A stretch of DNA of 64,000 nt from Geobacillus genomosp. 3 (GCF_000445995.2 NC_022080.4:1984001-2048000), one strand, 5' to 3'. Counted from the first letter of the stretch, positions 53,594 to 63,422 are shown. Numbers and translations are program-made. Notes: generated by a model from the sequence alone, not told the origin.

Positions 53594-53607
53594 TGTAATC
53601 GATTACA
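53594..53607. promoter_or_regulatory. LacI-family operator, autoregulatory copy
   Basis: TGTAATCGATTACA, a perfect 14-bp palindrome 20 bp before the lacI-type start codon, identical to the core at 52502-52515. Confidence 0.8.
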
Positions 53608-53912
53608 TTACCATCGTACAGGAAAGACAGGGCGATTGTCAAGCGTTGTTTTTCTTTTCCTTCGCGCGTTCCTGAATGCGATGGGCCGTTGAATGACTTG
53701 AAGGATCCCGCAGCAATTCTTGCGAAAGGCGTTGTCACCGTATCTTTCCCCCATTTCCATAAACACTCGATCGGATGGAGTTGCTGTGTCGGCATGACAA
53801 TCCGATGGCGGCTTCCCTTCTTGGCAAAATGAGGTATACTGAAAGAGAGGAGGTCGAGTGGAAAAAAGAGTTTTTACGCATGTTGGTGCGATAGTTGGGA
53901 GAGGAGAACTCC

Positions 53913-54350
53913 ATGGAAATTAGAAAACCAAACGATTCGGAATACAAAAAGATTTTATCACTCACACCACAAGCATTATTCGAAGGCACATTAGGCGAGG
54001 CAAAACCGTCAGATGAAAAGGTCAAACAACTGATTGAACCATTATTGCAGAAAGGGGGCTATTATTTGATCGCAACAGAGGACCATCAGCTCATGGGTTG
54101 GATTTTAATCGGGGCAAGCCAAGACCCGCTTACTGAGAAAATATATGGATTCATCTACGAGTTGTTTGTTTTGGAAGAATTCAGGGGAAAGGGAATTGCA
54201 AAGAAGTTAATCGAAACCGCCATCGAACATCTTAAACAGGATGGATATTCAGAGGTTCGTTTGCGTGTATATGCAGGGAATCAAGCCATGAAACTGTATG
54301 AAACATTCGGATTCAAGCAGAAAACCATGATCATGAGCATGAACGTGTAA
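53913..54350 (+). CDS. GNAT-family N-acetyltransferase
   Basis: Cytosolic acetyltransferase of 145 residues. The acetyl-CoA motif A reads ELFVLEEFRGKGIAKKLIE, and the C-terminal YAGNQAMKLYETFGF is typical of GNAT proteins. The start at 53913 follows GAGAGGAG. Codon use is more AT-rich than its neighbours, which hints at separate acquisition. The substrate is unknown. Confidence 0.88.
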   Translation: MEIRKPNDSEYKKILSLTPQALFEGTLGEAKPSDEKVKQLIEPLLQKGGYYLIATEDHQLMGWILIGASQDPLTEKIYGFIYELFVLEEFRGKGIAKKLIETAIEHLKQDGYSEVRLRVYAGNQAMKLYETFGFKQKTMIMSMNV

Positions 54351-54379
54351 GGGGCATCCTTAGCAGGCGACAGGAAGAA

Positions 54380-54405
54380 GCGCCTTTGCCCGAACGCAAA
54401 GGCGC
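54380..54405. terminator. Hairpin between convergent genes
   Basis: A perfect 10-bp stem (GCGCCTTTGC/GCAAAGGCGC) lies between the acetyltransferase and transporter stops. T-runs are poor on both sides. Confidence 0.55.
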
Positions 54406-54426
54406 CCATCATGGAGTTCAGTCCGA

Positions 54427-55722
54427 TTAATCAATCGCCTGGCGCGCACGGTCTTGAAGCATTTTGACTCCGACGAGCGAAATCAATCCCATGACCACGA
54501 TGTAGAACGAAATCGCGGTCGCGCTGCCATATGTGTGCAGCAGCCACGTGCTGATGAGCGGGGCCGGGCCGCCGGCGATGATGGCCGCCAGCTGGTAGCC
54601 GAGCGAAGCGCCGCTGTAGCGCAGACGCGTCGGGAAGTTTTCCGCGATCATGGCCGCCTGCGGGCCATACAGCATGCCGTGGAACACCATGGCGACGATC
54701 GTCGCCAGAAGAATCAGGGCGACGCTTTTCGTATTCACCAGCCAATAATACGGGAACGCCCAAAGCATCAGCAAAATCGTGCCCGTCATGTAAACGCGGC
54801 GGCGCCCCCACCGGTCGGATAAATGGCCGGAATACACAATGGAAAGTGCATTGATCACCGCGGCGATAATCGTCGCATTGACGAAAATGCTTTTTTCCAT
54901 TTTCAAAAACGTCGTCCCATAGCTGACGATAAACGTGACAAAAATATAGAACGACCCGTTTTCAATCACCCGCGCCAGCGCCGACCAAATGATTTCCCGC
55001 GGGTGTTTGGCCAGCACTTCGCCAACCGGCATTTTGCTTGTTTCTTGTTTGGCGATCGCTTCTTGGAACAGCGGCGACTCCAACACTTTCAGCCGGATGT
55101 ACAACCCGATGACAATGAGCAGAAAGCTGACGAGAAACGGAATGCGCCAGCCCCATGCGTAAAAACTATCGCTGCCCGCCGCCAACATGAGCGTCGTGAC
55201 AAGGGAAGACGACAGCAGCCCAAACGGCACACCCATTTGCGGCAGCGAGGCCATAAACCCGCGCCGCTTGCCTTCTTCCCATTCCATCGCAATCAATATG
55301 GCGCCGCCCCATTCGCCGCCGACCCCGATGCCTTGAATGAGGCGAAGAGCGGTTACCAACACCGGCGCCCATAATCCGATTTGTTCATACGTCGGCATCA
55401 AGCCGATCAACGCCGTCGCCAGCCCCATCAACAGCAAGGTGGCCACCAATGTTGCCTTCCGTCCAATGCGGTCGCCGAAATGGCCGAAAATGGCCGCCCC
55501 GACCGGCCGCGCGACAAACCCTAAGGCAAACGTCGTAAACGACTGCATAAGGGCCACGTATGGATCGCTTTGCGGGAAAAACAGTTGCGGAAAAATGAGC
55601 GCAGCCATCGTCCCATAAAGGAAGAAGTCATACCATTCAATCGTCGTGCCGACCACGCTCGAAATCGCCGCCCGCCTTTTTTGCCGTTTCAATTCGGCGG
55701 CATCGATCATCGTTGTTGCCAC
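54427..55722 (-). CDS. MFS transporter, metabolite:H+ symporter (MHS) family
   Basis: Membrane protein of 431 residues with twelve helices. MHS hallmarks are VVGTTIEWYDFFLYG at the start, the loop FGHFGDRIGRK and GVGGEWGGAILIAMEW. Relatives carry shikimate, proline/betaine, citrate or alpha-ketoglutarate. The start is probably the GTG at 55722 with AAAGGAG eight bases upstream; ATGs further up lack a site. It stands alone. Confidence 0.87.
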   Translation of the reverse strand: MATTMIDAAELKRQKRRAAISSVVGTTIEWYDFFLYGTMAALIFPQLFFPQSDPYVALMQSFTTFALGFVARPVGAAIFGHFGDRIGRKATLVATLLLMGLATALIGLMPTYEQIGLWAPVLVTALRLIQGIGVGGEWGGAILIAMEWEEGKRRGFMASLPQMGVPFGLLSSSLVTTLMLAAGSDSFYAWGWRIPFLVSFLLIVIGLYIRLKVLESPLFQEAIAKQETSKMPVGEVLAKHPREIIWSALARVIENGSFYIFVTFIVSYGTTFLKMEKSIFVNATIIAAVINALSIVYSGHLSDRWGRRRVYMTGTILLMLWAFPYYWLVNTKSVALILLATIVAMVFHGMLYGPQAAMIAENFPTRLRYSGASLGYQLAAIIAGGPAPLISTWLLHTYGSATAISFYIVVMGLISLVGVKMLQDRARQAID

Positions 55723-55941
55723 TGCCAACACTCCTTTCGCCATAATCAACCGATCGAAAAATGGATGAATGATAGCTGAAGCGGCCTCAGCCGCTAATCA
55801 CCCGGCTTGTTAGCGCTTCCAAAATAACCCTCTGACCAGCTTCCAAACCAACACTGCACCTGCGCCAGCTGCCAACTGTGGAAAACTCAGCCGTCCTGCT
55901 TTCTTCTGGCCTTTGGCTTGGAAAGGACGTTCACCGACCGC

Positions 55942-56385
55942 CTAGCGGCCCCCTTCCCGCGCCACGAGAACATGCACGATCGCATCGACAACCGTTTCCC
56001 CACGCTGGTTGACGATTTGTTGATGCACGGTCACGAGCCCGGCTTCCTCGCTCCGTTCCGTCAGCTGCTTCACTTCCGATTCCACGTAAATCGTATCGCC
56101 GATTTTCATTGGACGGACGAAACGGAGCGCATCGATGCCGTAAAAGGCGAGCACACACCCCGGCTCCATCACCCACAACCCGGTCGCCGCGGACAGCGTT
56201 AACATCCCGTGGGCGATCCGTTCGCCAAACCGCGTCTGCCGTGCGTACTCGCGGTCGAGATGGAGCGGATAAAAATCGCCGGAAACGCCAGCAAATTGCA
56301 CAATATCAGCTTCCGTCACCGTCCGCCCGCGCGAACGATGGCGCTCGCCTACGGCATATCCTTCAAAAGGGCGGTCAAAACGCAC
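55942..56385 (-). CDS. MaoC-family (hotdog) dehydratase
   Basis: Protein of 147 residues, MaoC/R-specific enoyl-CoA hydratase type. The hydratase-2 motif is seen in FAGVSGDFYPLHLDREYAR and GERIAHGMLTL, containing the catalytic Asp/His pair. The start is a GTG at 56385, eight bases after AAGGAGG. It would hydrate an enoyl-CoA; no fatty-acid genes are adjacent. Confidence 0.85.
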   Translation of the reverse strand: MRFDRPFEGYAVGERHRSRGRTVTEADIVQFAGVSGDFYPLHLDREYARQTRFGERIAHGMLTLSAATGLWVMEPGCVLAFYGIDALRFVRPMKIGDTIYVESEVKQLTERSEEAGLVTVHQQIVNQRGETVVDAIVHVLVAREGGR

Positions 56386-56747
56386 TCCTCTCACCTCCTT
56401 GCGCAAGATCGAAACAACCAGCCTGCTCCCACCCCCTTTCCGCTCCCATTGTTCCAAATAGTGTAAATTTTCAGAACAAATAATCCAAAAGACGACTGGC
56501 ACCAACTGGACTTCAAGAGCTGCGAAAGGCTGCGTCCTTTCTGTCCAGCGCCTGTCATTAGCATATGAACGACAAGCGGGGGATAGAACGATTTGTTCAC
56601 CGTTTCGCGTTTCAAAACGATCATATCTCCCCGCAGCCCAAGGCGAAGCGGTTAGTTTCCCCCGGCCCGTTCCCCACGTCCCCCTGCGCTTCGTTATTCT
56701 GACGGTGAAGCATCCATTTTTTCTTTCCTTATATTTGGAAGCATCCC
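56386..56747. other. Gene-free stretch
   Basis: About 360 bp between the MaoC gene start and the end of the next oxidoreductase gene. I see no gene, RNA or clear terminator. Confidence 0.4.
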
Positions 56748-57719
56748 CTATTTCAGTTCAACTACCTCCCCTTCCCGGGCTGAAAGATAGGCAGCTTCCA
56801 CCACTTTCACCGCAGCGACCCCATCCCATGCACTTGCCAGTTCTGTCGGCCTGCCGTAAATGGCATCGATAAACCCTTTTATCATCCAGCTGTATTCGTC
56901 ATCCCCCCAATAGTTCCAACTTGTCCGTTGTCGATCATACGACGAAATAATTTGAGCGAATCCGTCAAAATCAATCGTCCCTTTTGTGCCCGTTACCCGT
57001 AAGGTCAATCCACCCCAGGTCGGGTAGCCAAGAGGTCGAGACCAGCTTGGGTCAATGTCAGCGATAACACCATTGTCAAATTCCAATTGAATATGGCCGA
57101 CATCATCAATTCCATACGGCGACCAAAGAAAGGATCCTATTTCAGCATAGACGGTTTTTACCTCTGCCTTTAGCAGCCAGCGCATCATATCAAGAAGATG
57201 GACAGTGTGGTCCATGACCGCTCCGCCACCGGCTAACTTCCCATCAACAAACCATCCGCCCGGGCATTGCCCTTGATTTGTGCCGTGGAAAGCGAGAATA
57301 TTGCCGATAATTTTGTTCGCTAGCGCCTCTTTCAATTGAAGGGCAGGGGTGTTGAAACGCATTGGGAAGGCGGTGGCTAGCACAAGCTGTTCTGTGTCAG
57401 CCTTTTTAGCCATTTTCTCCGCACTTGCCGTCGATATAGACAGCGGCTTTTCGCAAAGAACATGCTTTTTCGCCTCCAGCGCCGCGAGAGCCAACTCTTC
57501 ATGCCGCGCGTTTTCCGCACAAATGATGACCGCATCGCTTTGGTCCAAAACATCTTTCAGATGACTGAAATAACTCGTCTCATGCTCAATCGCTTTTTTC
57601 TTTCCCCGTTCTTCATTGTCATCGTAAATGCCTACAAACTGTACGCCATCTGTACGGTTTAAAGTGCATGAAAACGCGTCAATATGGACATGGGCTGCAG
57701 AAAGAACACCAACTCTCAT
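56748..57719 (-). CDS. Gfo/Idh/MocA oxidoreductase, second sugar cluster
   Basis: NAD(P)-dependent dehydrogenase of 323 residues. The N-terminus is slightly unusual (RVGVLSAAHVHIDAF in place of GxGxxG), while HVLCEKPLSIS and GGAVMDHTVHLLDMMRWLL are standard. It follows a paralogue (57733) after 13 bp in an operon headed by an MFS permease. The substrate is likely a sugar or inositol derivative imported by that permease. Confidence 0.84.
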   Translation of the reverse strand: MRVGVLSAAHVHIDAFSCTLNRTDGVQFVGIYDDNEERGKKKAIEHETSYFSHLKDVLDQSDAVIICAENARHEELALAALEAKKHVLCEKPLSISTASAEKMAKKADTEQLVLATAFPMRFNTPALQLKEALANKIIGNILAFHGTNQGQCPGGWFVDGKLAGGGAVMDHTVHLLDMMRWLLKAEVKTVYAEIGSFLWSPYGIDDVGHIQLEFDNGVIADIDPSWSRPLGYPTWGGLTLRVTGTKGTIDFDGFAQIISSYDRQRTSWNYWGDDEYSWMIKGFIDAIYGRPTELASAWDGVAAVKVVEAAYLSAREGEVVELK

Positions 57720-57732
57720 ATTCTAGCTCCTT

Positions 57733-58674
57733 TCACTCAACAGCGATCGGTTGCCCTCGACGGGCTGATTCAATCGCCAACAAGGCGAGCGTTGTGCTTT
57801 CTATTGCCTCTTCGAAAGGGATAGGAACATCCTTGTTTTCCTTGATGGCCGTTATGAAATCGCTCAGCTCCTTATACCATGGGTCGTTTCTCAACGCGAC
57901 CGCCGGCAGTTCGACAGCCTCCGATTCTGGACTTCTTTCCGTATAGACATGAAGCGGAGCCGACTGTTTATTGCTGTAGGAAAAGAGCTGCCCTTCCTGT
58001 GCCAGCTCAATCTCCTGTGCAAATCCCCCAGGATATCGCCAGCTTCCCTCGATTCGAGAGATGGACCCGTTTTGATGGCGCATTGTAATGAGCGCGTAAT
58101 AATGCTCACGATCAGTTTGCGCATAGATTCTGCTCACCGGGCCAAGAACCCAGCGCAAATAATCGATGTCGTGCAGTGACAGATCGAGAATAACCCCTCC
58201 ACTTTTCGAACAATCTAAAAACCAATCTCCCATCCCTTCAGGAAGTTTGGCGCGGCGCGAACATAAGGCGCTTGTTGGTTTCGTCGGATCAAGGCGTTCT
58301 CTTAACCTTCGATACTCGGGGAAATAACGAAGTACTTGACCGACCATCACTTTCTTGTCGGACTTGGCTGCAGCTTCTTTCATCGCTTGCAAATCCTCAA
58401 ACGTGTGGGCGACCGGTTTTTCCAGAAAAACATGTTTTCCTTTCGCTAACGCCCTCTCAAAAGCGCCGCGGTGCAGGAATGTAGGAAGACAAATATCAAC
58501 CGCCTCGGCATCTAAGTTCAGGGCATCATCGAGACAGTTAACAAATGGAATATCGTGCACACGGCCGCGGTTTGAGGTCGAGTATATGCCTACCACCTCA
58601 ACATTTTTCATCCGCAAGTAGGCATTTAAGTGCACTTTGCCCATGCTGCCGTATCCTAACAAAACAATTTTCAT
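57733..58674 (-). CDS. Gfo/Idh/MocA oxidoreductase, second sugar cluster
   Basis: NAD(P)-dependent dehydrogenase of 313 residues with LLGYGSMGKVHLNAY, KHVFLEKPVAHT and GGVILDLSLHDIDYLRWVLG. The start at 58674 follows GAGGGGGAG; a longer in-frame reading would begin in non-family sequence. It is the middle gene of a three-gene unit: permease, this enzyme and the paralogue at 56748. Confidence 0.86.
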   Translation of the reverse strand: MKIVLLGYGSMGKVHLNAYLRMKNVEVVGIYSTSNRGRVHDIPFVNCLDDALNLDAEAVDICLPTFLHRGAFERALAKGKHVFLEKPVAHTFEDLQAMKEAAAKSDKKVMVGQVLRYFPEYRRLRERLDPTKPTSALCSRRAKLPEGMGDWFLDCSKSGGVILDLSLHDIDYLRWVLGPVSRIYAQTDREHYYALITMRHQNGSISRIEGSWRYPGGFAQEIELAQEGQLFSYSNKQSAPLHVYTERSPESEAVELPAVALRNDPWYKELSDFITAIKENKDVPIPFEEAIESTTLALLAIESARRGQPIAVE

Positions 58675-58756
58675 AGTCTCCCCCTCACAATTGCCGCCGG
58701 ACAAGGCAGGGAAGGGGAAGGCAAATTTTCTGCGCCCCTTCCCCATTCTCCAGCCG

Positions 58757-60001
58757 CTATGCTTTGGCGTTATCATATGTCTTTGTTGACTCTGCTGATA
58801 GTCCTTTTTCTCTAAAGAGCACAAAGAAAACAACAGCAATGACTGCGGCGGCAATGGCTGGATAAAACCAAAATGTTTGCCATTGGACTAAGGCATCCTT
58901 CCCTTGCGCAGTCACTATCGAATTAAACAACTGACCAGCAATCATGTTTCCAAAATACATGCCAATCCCTTGCGTGAACAGCACTAGCAAGCTTTGCGCC
59001 TGTCCTTTGATTTTTTCCCCCGCTTTTTGTTCAGCATAAATAAATCCCGTGACAAAGAAGAAGTCATAGCAAATACCATGGAGAGCAATACCTAAATACA
59101 TGAACCACGTTGCCTCCGCCGGCGCCCCGAAACCGAACAACAAATAGCGGGCAGTCCAGGCGATCATGCCAACAAGCAGCATGTATTTCACGCCAAGGTG
59201 ACGGAAAAAGAATGGGATCAAGAGCATAAAGAAAATCTCTGACATCTGCCCAATCGTCATGACACTGCCGACGTTTTGAAAACCGACCGCGCCAAGAAAC
59301 GGTGAAGTAAACGAGTAGTAAACAGCTAACGGCACGCAAATGAGCAACGAACATACAATAAAGACAAGATAGTTTTTATCTTTTAGCATTTGTAGCGCGT
59401 CAAGGCAAAGCAAATCGCGGACCGATAACGGTTTCCCTTTCGCCGGGGCCGGGGTATGCGGCAATGTAAAGCTGAAAAGACCGAGCAAAATGGCAGCACC
59501 GGCTGCGATTTGAAAAATTGTTGGATGGTCGGAAAAACCGAGCTGCCCAATAAGAAGACCTGCAACAATCCAGCCGATTGTCCCAAATACACGGATGACA
59601 GGGAAATGTTTCACGCTGTCCGGAATGTTATGAAACGCTACATTGTTCGTCAGCGCCAAAGTTGGCATGTACGTAAGCATATAAGTGAAAACTAGCCAAA
59701 CGAGAGCAGTTCCGTTTCCTGCTTTAATTTGTCCGGGAATTAACCAAAGCAAAATCCCACCAACAATATGGAGAAGACCAAGCACTTTTTCAGAGGCAAA
59801 AAACCGGTCAACGACCATTCCTAAGAAAAACGGGGCAATAATCGCAGCAATCGCACCAACTGAATATACTGTGCCGATGATGGAAGATAAACCACTTTTG
59901 GCTAACACCAATCCACCTGTCGCATACCAAGCTCCCCAAACAAAAAACTCAAGAAACATCATGGCTGAAAGTCTTGGAACTACGAATGGCTTTGTCGACA
60001 C
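58757..60001 (-). CDS. MFS permease of the nucleoside:H+ symporter type
   Basis: Membrane protein of 414 residues with twelve helices. The opening RLSAMMFLEFFVWGAWYATGG and IRVFGTIGWIVAG mark the NHS (NupG/XapB/YegT) family. The start is probably a GTG at 60001. With two Gfo/Idh/MocA dehydrogenases downstream the substrate is more likely a sugar or glycoside than a nucleoside; this is inferred. A dyad at 60116-60133 may be the operator. Confidence 0.83.
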   Translation of the reverse strand: MSTKPFVVPRLSAMMFLEFFVWGAWYATGGLVLAKSGLSSIIGTVYSVGAIAAIIAPFFLGMVVDRFFASEKVLGLLHIVGGILLWLIPGQIKAGNGTALVWLVFTYMLTYMPTLALTNNVAFHNIPDSVKHFPVIRVFGTIGWIVAGLLIGQLGFSDHPTIFQIAAGAAILLGLFSFTLPHTPAPAKGKPLSVRDLLCLDALQMLKDKNYLVFIVCSLLICVPLAVYYSFTSPFLGAVGFQNVGSVMTIGQMSEIFFMLLIPFFFRHLGVKYMLLVGMIAWTARYLLFGFGAPAEATWFMYLGIALHGICYDFFFVTGFIYAEQKAGEKIKGQAQSLLVLFTQGIGMYFGNMIAGQLFNSIVTAQGKDALVQWQTFWFYPAIAAAVIAVVFFVLFREKGLSAESTKTYDNAKA

Positions 60002-60115
60002 CCCTTGCTCACTCCCTCAGCGAAGAAATTCCCTTTGGCGCCACTTTTCCCTCCCTAAGCCATTCACAGCACCTCACCGCACGCCGGTGCATCACCTCCC
60101 TAGCAATTTATAAAT

Positions 60116-60133
60116 ATTCAGTCGCCGCTGAAT
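60116..60133. promoter_or_regulatory. Operator candidate for the second sugar cluster
   Basis: ATTCAG-TCGCCG-CTGAAT is a perfect 6-bp inverted repeat upstream of the permease gene, flanked by AT-rich DNA suited to a promoter. No regulator gene for it is in the window. Confidence 0.35.
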
Positions 60134-60166
60134 TTAATCACTTTTTACCCGTCATACAAACAAAAA

Positions 60167-60189
60167 ATCCCGGACTGCTCGCCCGGGAT
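60167..60189 (-). terminator. Terminator of the glsA operon
   Basis: ATCCCGG pairs with CCGGGAT, followed by TTTTTTG on the minus strand, directly after the stop at 60197. Confidence 0.85.
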
Positions 60190-60196
60190 CCTCCTC

Positions 60197-60601
60197 TCAC
60201 ACTTCCACCGTCTTCCCTTCCTCAACGATATGGTAAAGCAAATGGGCCAGATGGTGGATCGGTCCATATTCTTCCTCGCCGTCTTCTGTCATTTCTTCTT
60301 CGTCGGCGAATTCAAGGTCGTTTAAGTAGAGCGCCATAAATTCGTAAAAGTCTTTCAGCTCAAAGCTGTAGCACGCGCTTGGGTCTTCGTTGTCTTCTTC
60401 ATACTGAAGCATTAAGTACGATACGTTGCCTTCGTTGTCCTCGGCATCGAAAAAGACGAAATAACCGATATTGGTGTCAAGGTCAAACAAATGCCGCGTC
60501 CCGCCTTCGGTCGCCTTATCGAACTCATCTTGGCTCAGTTTGCCGACGTTCATCGCTTCGACGTCGTCTTCACGATGGAATTGGACAGTAAACGTTTTCA
60601 T
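60197..60601 (-). CDS. Acidic cytosolic protein downstream of glsA
   Basis: Soluble protein of 134 residues, strongly acidic at its C-terminal third (DLEFADEEEMTEDGEEEYG). I do not recognise a catalytic motif. The GGAGGAG site precedes the ATG, and it lies 13 bp after glsA, so the two are co-transcribed. Bacillus subtilis has a small gene (ylaL) beside its ylaM glutaminase gene; this may correspond to it, but I cannot confirm homology. Confidence 0.65.
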   Translation of the reverse strand: MKTFTVQFHREDDVEAMNVGKLSQDEFDKATEGGTRHLFDLDTNIGYFVFFDAEDNEGNVSYLMLQYEEDNEDPSACYSFELKDFYEFMALYLNDLEFADEEEMTEDGEEEYGPIHHLAHLLYHIVEEGKTVEV

Positions 60602-60614
60602 GTTCGTCTCCTCC

Positions 60615-61544
60615 TTAAAAAATGCTTAATGAATACGTTCTCGCCAACCGCTCGAGCAGCTTGACTCCGGTCAGGCTGTTTCCTTTGTCGTCAAGCGCCG
60701 GGCCGAAAATGCCGATGCCGCACCGGCTCGGGACGGCGGCGAGAATGCCGCCTGAGACGCCGCTTTTCGCCGGGATGCCGATTTTAATCGCAAATTCGCC
60801 GGATGCGTTGTACATGCCGCACGTGACCATGAACGTTTTGCAAATGCGGGCGACATCAAGCGGCATGAGCCGCTCGCCCGAATGCGGATCGCGCCCGTCA
60901 AGCGCGAACACCAAGCCGATGCGCGCTAAGTCGATGCACGTCATTTCGATGGCGCACTGCTTCGTGTACAAATCCATCAGCTCTTCGACATCTTCATCAA
61001 TGATACGATGCTGCTTGAGAAAATAGCAAAGCGAACGATTTAAAAACGCTGTTTCAAATTCGGAGCGGGCCACTTCGTCGGAGTACGAAATGCGTTCGTT
61101 GCCCGCGAGGCGGCGGACGAACGCTAAGAGCCGCTCAAGCCGCTCTTCGACCGATCGGCCGCGGATCATATGCGTCACCGCCAGCGCCCCCGCGTTGATC
61201 ATCGGATTGAGCGGCTTGGCCGGCTGCACTTCTTCGAGCTTCGCGATCGAGTTGAACGGGTCGCCTGTCGGCTCCATGCCGACTTTCCGGAACACCTCGT
61301 CTTCGCCGCGGTCGATTAAGACAAGGGCAAGCGTGATGATTTTCGAGATGCTTTGCAGCGTCACTTTCACCGTCACATCTCCGGCGCTCGCCACCTTGCC
61401 GTCCGGGGTGTATACAGCGATCGACAGTTCATTCGGATCGGCCTTGCCCAGGGCGGGAATGTAATCGGCTACTTTTCCATAGCGGGCGTACTGTTTCGCT
61501 TCTTCGACAAAGCGGACCAATTCTTCTTGACTGTACACAGGCAT
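60615..61544 (-). CDS. glsA: Glutaminase A
   Basis: Serine-dependent glutaminase of 309 residues that converts glutamine to glutamate and ammonia. The catalytic motif TLQSISKI (nucleophile Ser with Lys three residues on) and the conserved [11 protein letters not shown] and [15 protein letters not shown] are present. The beta-lactamase-like fold and length match GlsA. The start is the ATG at 61544 (a GTG lies three bases upstream); the ribosome site is weak. The acidic protein gene follows in the same operon. Confidence 0.93.
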   Translation of the reverse strand: MPVYSQEELVRFVEEAKQYARYGKVADYIPALGKADPNELSIAVYTPDGKVASAGDVTVKVTLQSISKIITLALVLIDRGEDEVFRKVGMEPTGDPFNSIAKLEEVQPAKPLNPMINAGALAVTHMIRGRSVEERLERLLAFVRRLAGNERISYSDEVARSEFETAFLNRSLCYFLKQHRIIDEDVEELMDLYTKQCAIEMTCIDLARIGLVFALDGRDPHSGERLMPLDVARICKTFMVTCGMYNASGEFAIKIGIPAKSGVSGGILAAVPSRCGIGIFGPALDDKGNSLTGVKLLERLARTYSLSIF

Positions 61545-61704
61545 CACCGATCGTTAGTATCGCCTGTTTTTTCCTTTTCTATGCCCAAGTGTGTGGCAAA
61601 CAGCCATCGATTCCCCCGCAGGCAGCCTCTTGCCCCCCGCCTGATGGATCCGCCCGCGACAAACGAACAAGGGGAGCATGCGGTTTGAACAGCAGCCGTT
61701 TTTC

Positions 61705-62283
61705 TTATTCTTCTTCGGCAAATACGTTTTTTAATTCGATCGCAAATCCGGGAAACAGACGGACAGGAATCGTATCATCGCGGACATACATCCCTTGGTG
61801 GCGGAATCTCCCTTCTTCGAGCACATAGACATCCATCGTCTCATTCACCGGATCGACAATCCAATACTCTTTCACCCCTGCCCGCTCGTAACGGTGAAAT
61901 TTGACGATTTTATCCTTGCGCACCGTTGATTTTGAAATAATCTCCACAACGGGATCCGGCACGCCAACAATTCGTTTTCCGCGAATGTTGCTTTTGTCGC
62001 AGACAACGACAAGATCCGGCTCAACCCATTCGCGAATTTGTTCCGGATCATCCCTCTCCGCCAAACAAACGTCGATCGGAGCGCCAAATACGGTGCATTC
62101 TTTCCCCCGCAAATAGGCCGCAAACTCGACCAACAATTCACGTTGCACGGCCTGATGTTTCGGCGTCGGAGCGGGAGACATGTTGAAGACTTGGCCGTCA
62201 ATGACCTCATAGCGTACATCTTCGTCGAGCATCATGTATTGCGCATAGGTGAACGGCTGCCCTTTTTCCGGCATCGGCAGCAA
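61705..62283 (-). CDS. Uma2-family (DUF820) putative endonuclease
   Basis: Protein of 192 residues with the PD-(D/E)XK-like Uma2 fold. Key segments are RYEVIDGQVFNMSPAPTPKHQAV, EPDLVVVCD (acidic catalytic residue) and VVEIISKST with the E-x-S motif. The start is likely the TTG at 62283, five bases after AGGAGG; the ATG at 62274 is too far (14 bases). Members are abundant in cyanobacteria and some bacilli with unknown biological role. Confidence 0.8.
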   Translation of the reverse strand: MLPMPEKGQPFTYAQYMMLDEDVRYEVIDGQVFNMSPAPTPKHQAVQRELLVEFAAYLRGKECTVFGAPIDVCLAERDDPEQIREWVEPDLVVVCDKSNIRGKRIVGVPDPVVEIISKSTVRKDKIVKFHRYERAGVKEYWIVDPVNETMDVYVLEEGRFRHQGMYVRDDTIPVRLFPGFAIELKNVFAEEE

Positions 62284-62416
62284 AACGGCCTCCTTTCCTC
62301 TTTTCTTTTTAGTATACTTGAACGCTGCCCGGCAACCTAGCGCTTTCTTTTTTCTCAACAACCTGTTGTAGGCAAGGGAGAACGGTTTCAAGTATAATGA
62401 AAAAGAGGTGAGGAGC

Positions 62417-62557
62417 ATGCAAGGCGAGTTGATTTTCCCAAGCTCCTCAACAGTTCGCCCCGCTCCCATCACGAGTTCTTTGCGGGACATCTTGCATGCT
62501 TTGTCGTATAATTGGGGGGCGAATCCTCTATGGCAAAAGCATGGAACCGGCGGATAG
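62417..62557 (+). CDS. Possible small protein upstream of the MBL gene
   Basis: A 46-codon frame starts at an ATG with GAGGTGAGG upstream and a TATAAT (62393-62398) 19 bp before the start. The peptide has no recognisable feature. It could be a real small gene or chance; a second TATAAT at 62507-62512 lies inside it and probably serves the next gene. Confidence 0.25.
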   Translation: MQGELIFPSSSTVRPAPITSSLRDILHALSYNWGANPLWQKHGTGG

Positions 62558-62584
62558 AGAAAAACACGTTCATAAGGAGATGAA

Positions 62585-63319
62585 ATGATGCAAATCGCCC
62601 AAGGCGTCATGATGCTGGAACTGCGGGTGCAATCATTCGGCAGGGAGAGCGTGTACCACCCGGTTGTCATTGCCGGTGAACAAGGAACGGTGCTCATCGA
62701 TACCGGCACACCGGGGCAATGGGAGCCGATTCAAAACGCCATGACAAAAGCCGGCATTGACCCGGAAACATTGCAGGCCGTCATCATCACCCACCAAGAC
62801 ATCGACCATATCGGCAGCCTGCCGGAAATCAAGCAGGCGTTGTCCCATCGCGTTCGCGTCTACGCCCATCCGATCGAGAAACCGTACATTGAAGGCGAAA
62901 AAACGATTTTGAAATTCGACCGCAACCAAATGCCTCCTGAACGATGGGCTTCGCTGCCTGACGCGATGAAACAGCTTGCCGCCCGCCTGCCGAAAGCACC
63001 CGTTGATGAAACGGTGACAGACGGCTGCGTGCTCCCGTATGGCGGCATCACGGTCATCGAAACGCCTGGACATACACCAGGGCATATCAGCCTGTATTCG
63101 CCGAAACACCGCCTGTTGATCGCCGGCGACGCCCTCACCGCCGAAGACGGGCGGCTTTACGGGCCGAATCCGGCCTTCACGCCCGATATGGACGAAGCCA
63201 TGCGCTCTGTCCGAAAATTGCTTGACTTTGACATCGAGACGGTCGTCTGTTACCACGGCGGAGCATGCCGCGGCGATATTCGTGAACAGTTGGAGCAAAT
63301 TGTTTCATCGATGGCATAA
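62585..63319 (+). CDS. Metallo-beta-lactamase-fold hydrolase
   Basis: Cytosolic MBL-superfamily hydrolase of 244 residues. The zinc-binding motif is THQDIDHIG, with ETPGHTPGHISL and the later His in CYHGGACRG. One metal-motif His is replaced by Gln (H-Q-D-I-D-H), as in several glyoxalase II-like and lactonase-like subgroups. The substrate is unknown. AAGGAGATGAA precedes the ATG; an ATG three bases later is equally placed. Confidence 0.83.
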   Translation: MMQIAQGVMMLELRVQSFGRESVYHPVVIAGEQGTVLIDTGTPGQWEPIQNAMTKAGIDPETLQAVIITHQDIDHIGSLPEIKQALSHRVRVYAHPIEKPYIEGEKTILKFDRNQMPPERWASLPDAMKQLAARLPKAPVDETVTDGCVLPYGGITVIETPGHTPGHISLYSPKHRLLIAGDALTAEDGRLYGPNPAFTPDMDEAMRSVRKLLDFDIETVVCYHGGACRGDIREQLEQIVSSMA

Positions 63320-63422
63320 CCTCATTCGGCGGCACAGCCCTGACAGACGAAGCCTTCTCTTTTGTTAACATCGGGGATGCCGACAACGGCATCCTTCTTC
63401 TGGTTTCCTGAAAAATTAGCCA

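Noticed and set aside
60005..60088. A 27-codon upstream frame before the MFS permease gene, ending a few bases before its start
   Set aside because: The ATG is only two bases from the GGAGG, so translation is unlikely; it is noted only because it ends next to the permease start.
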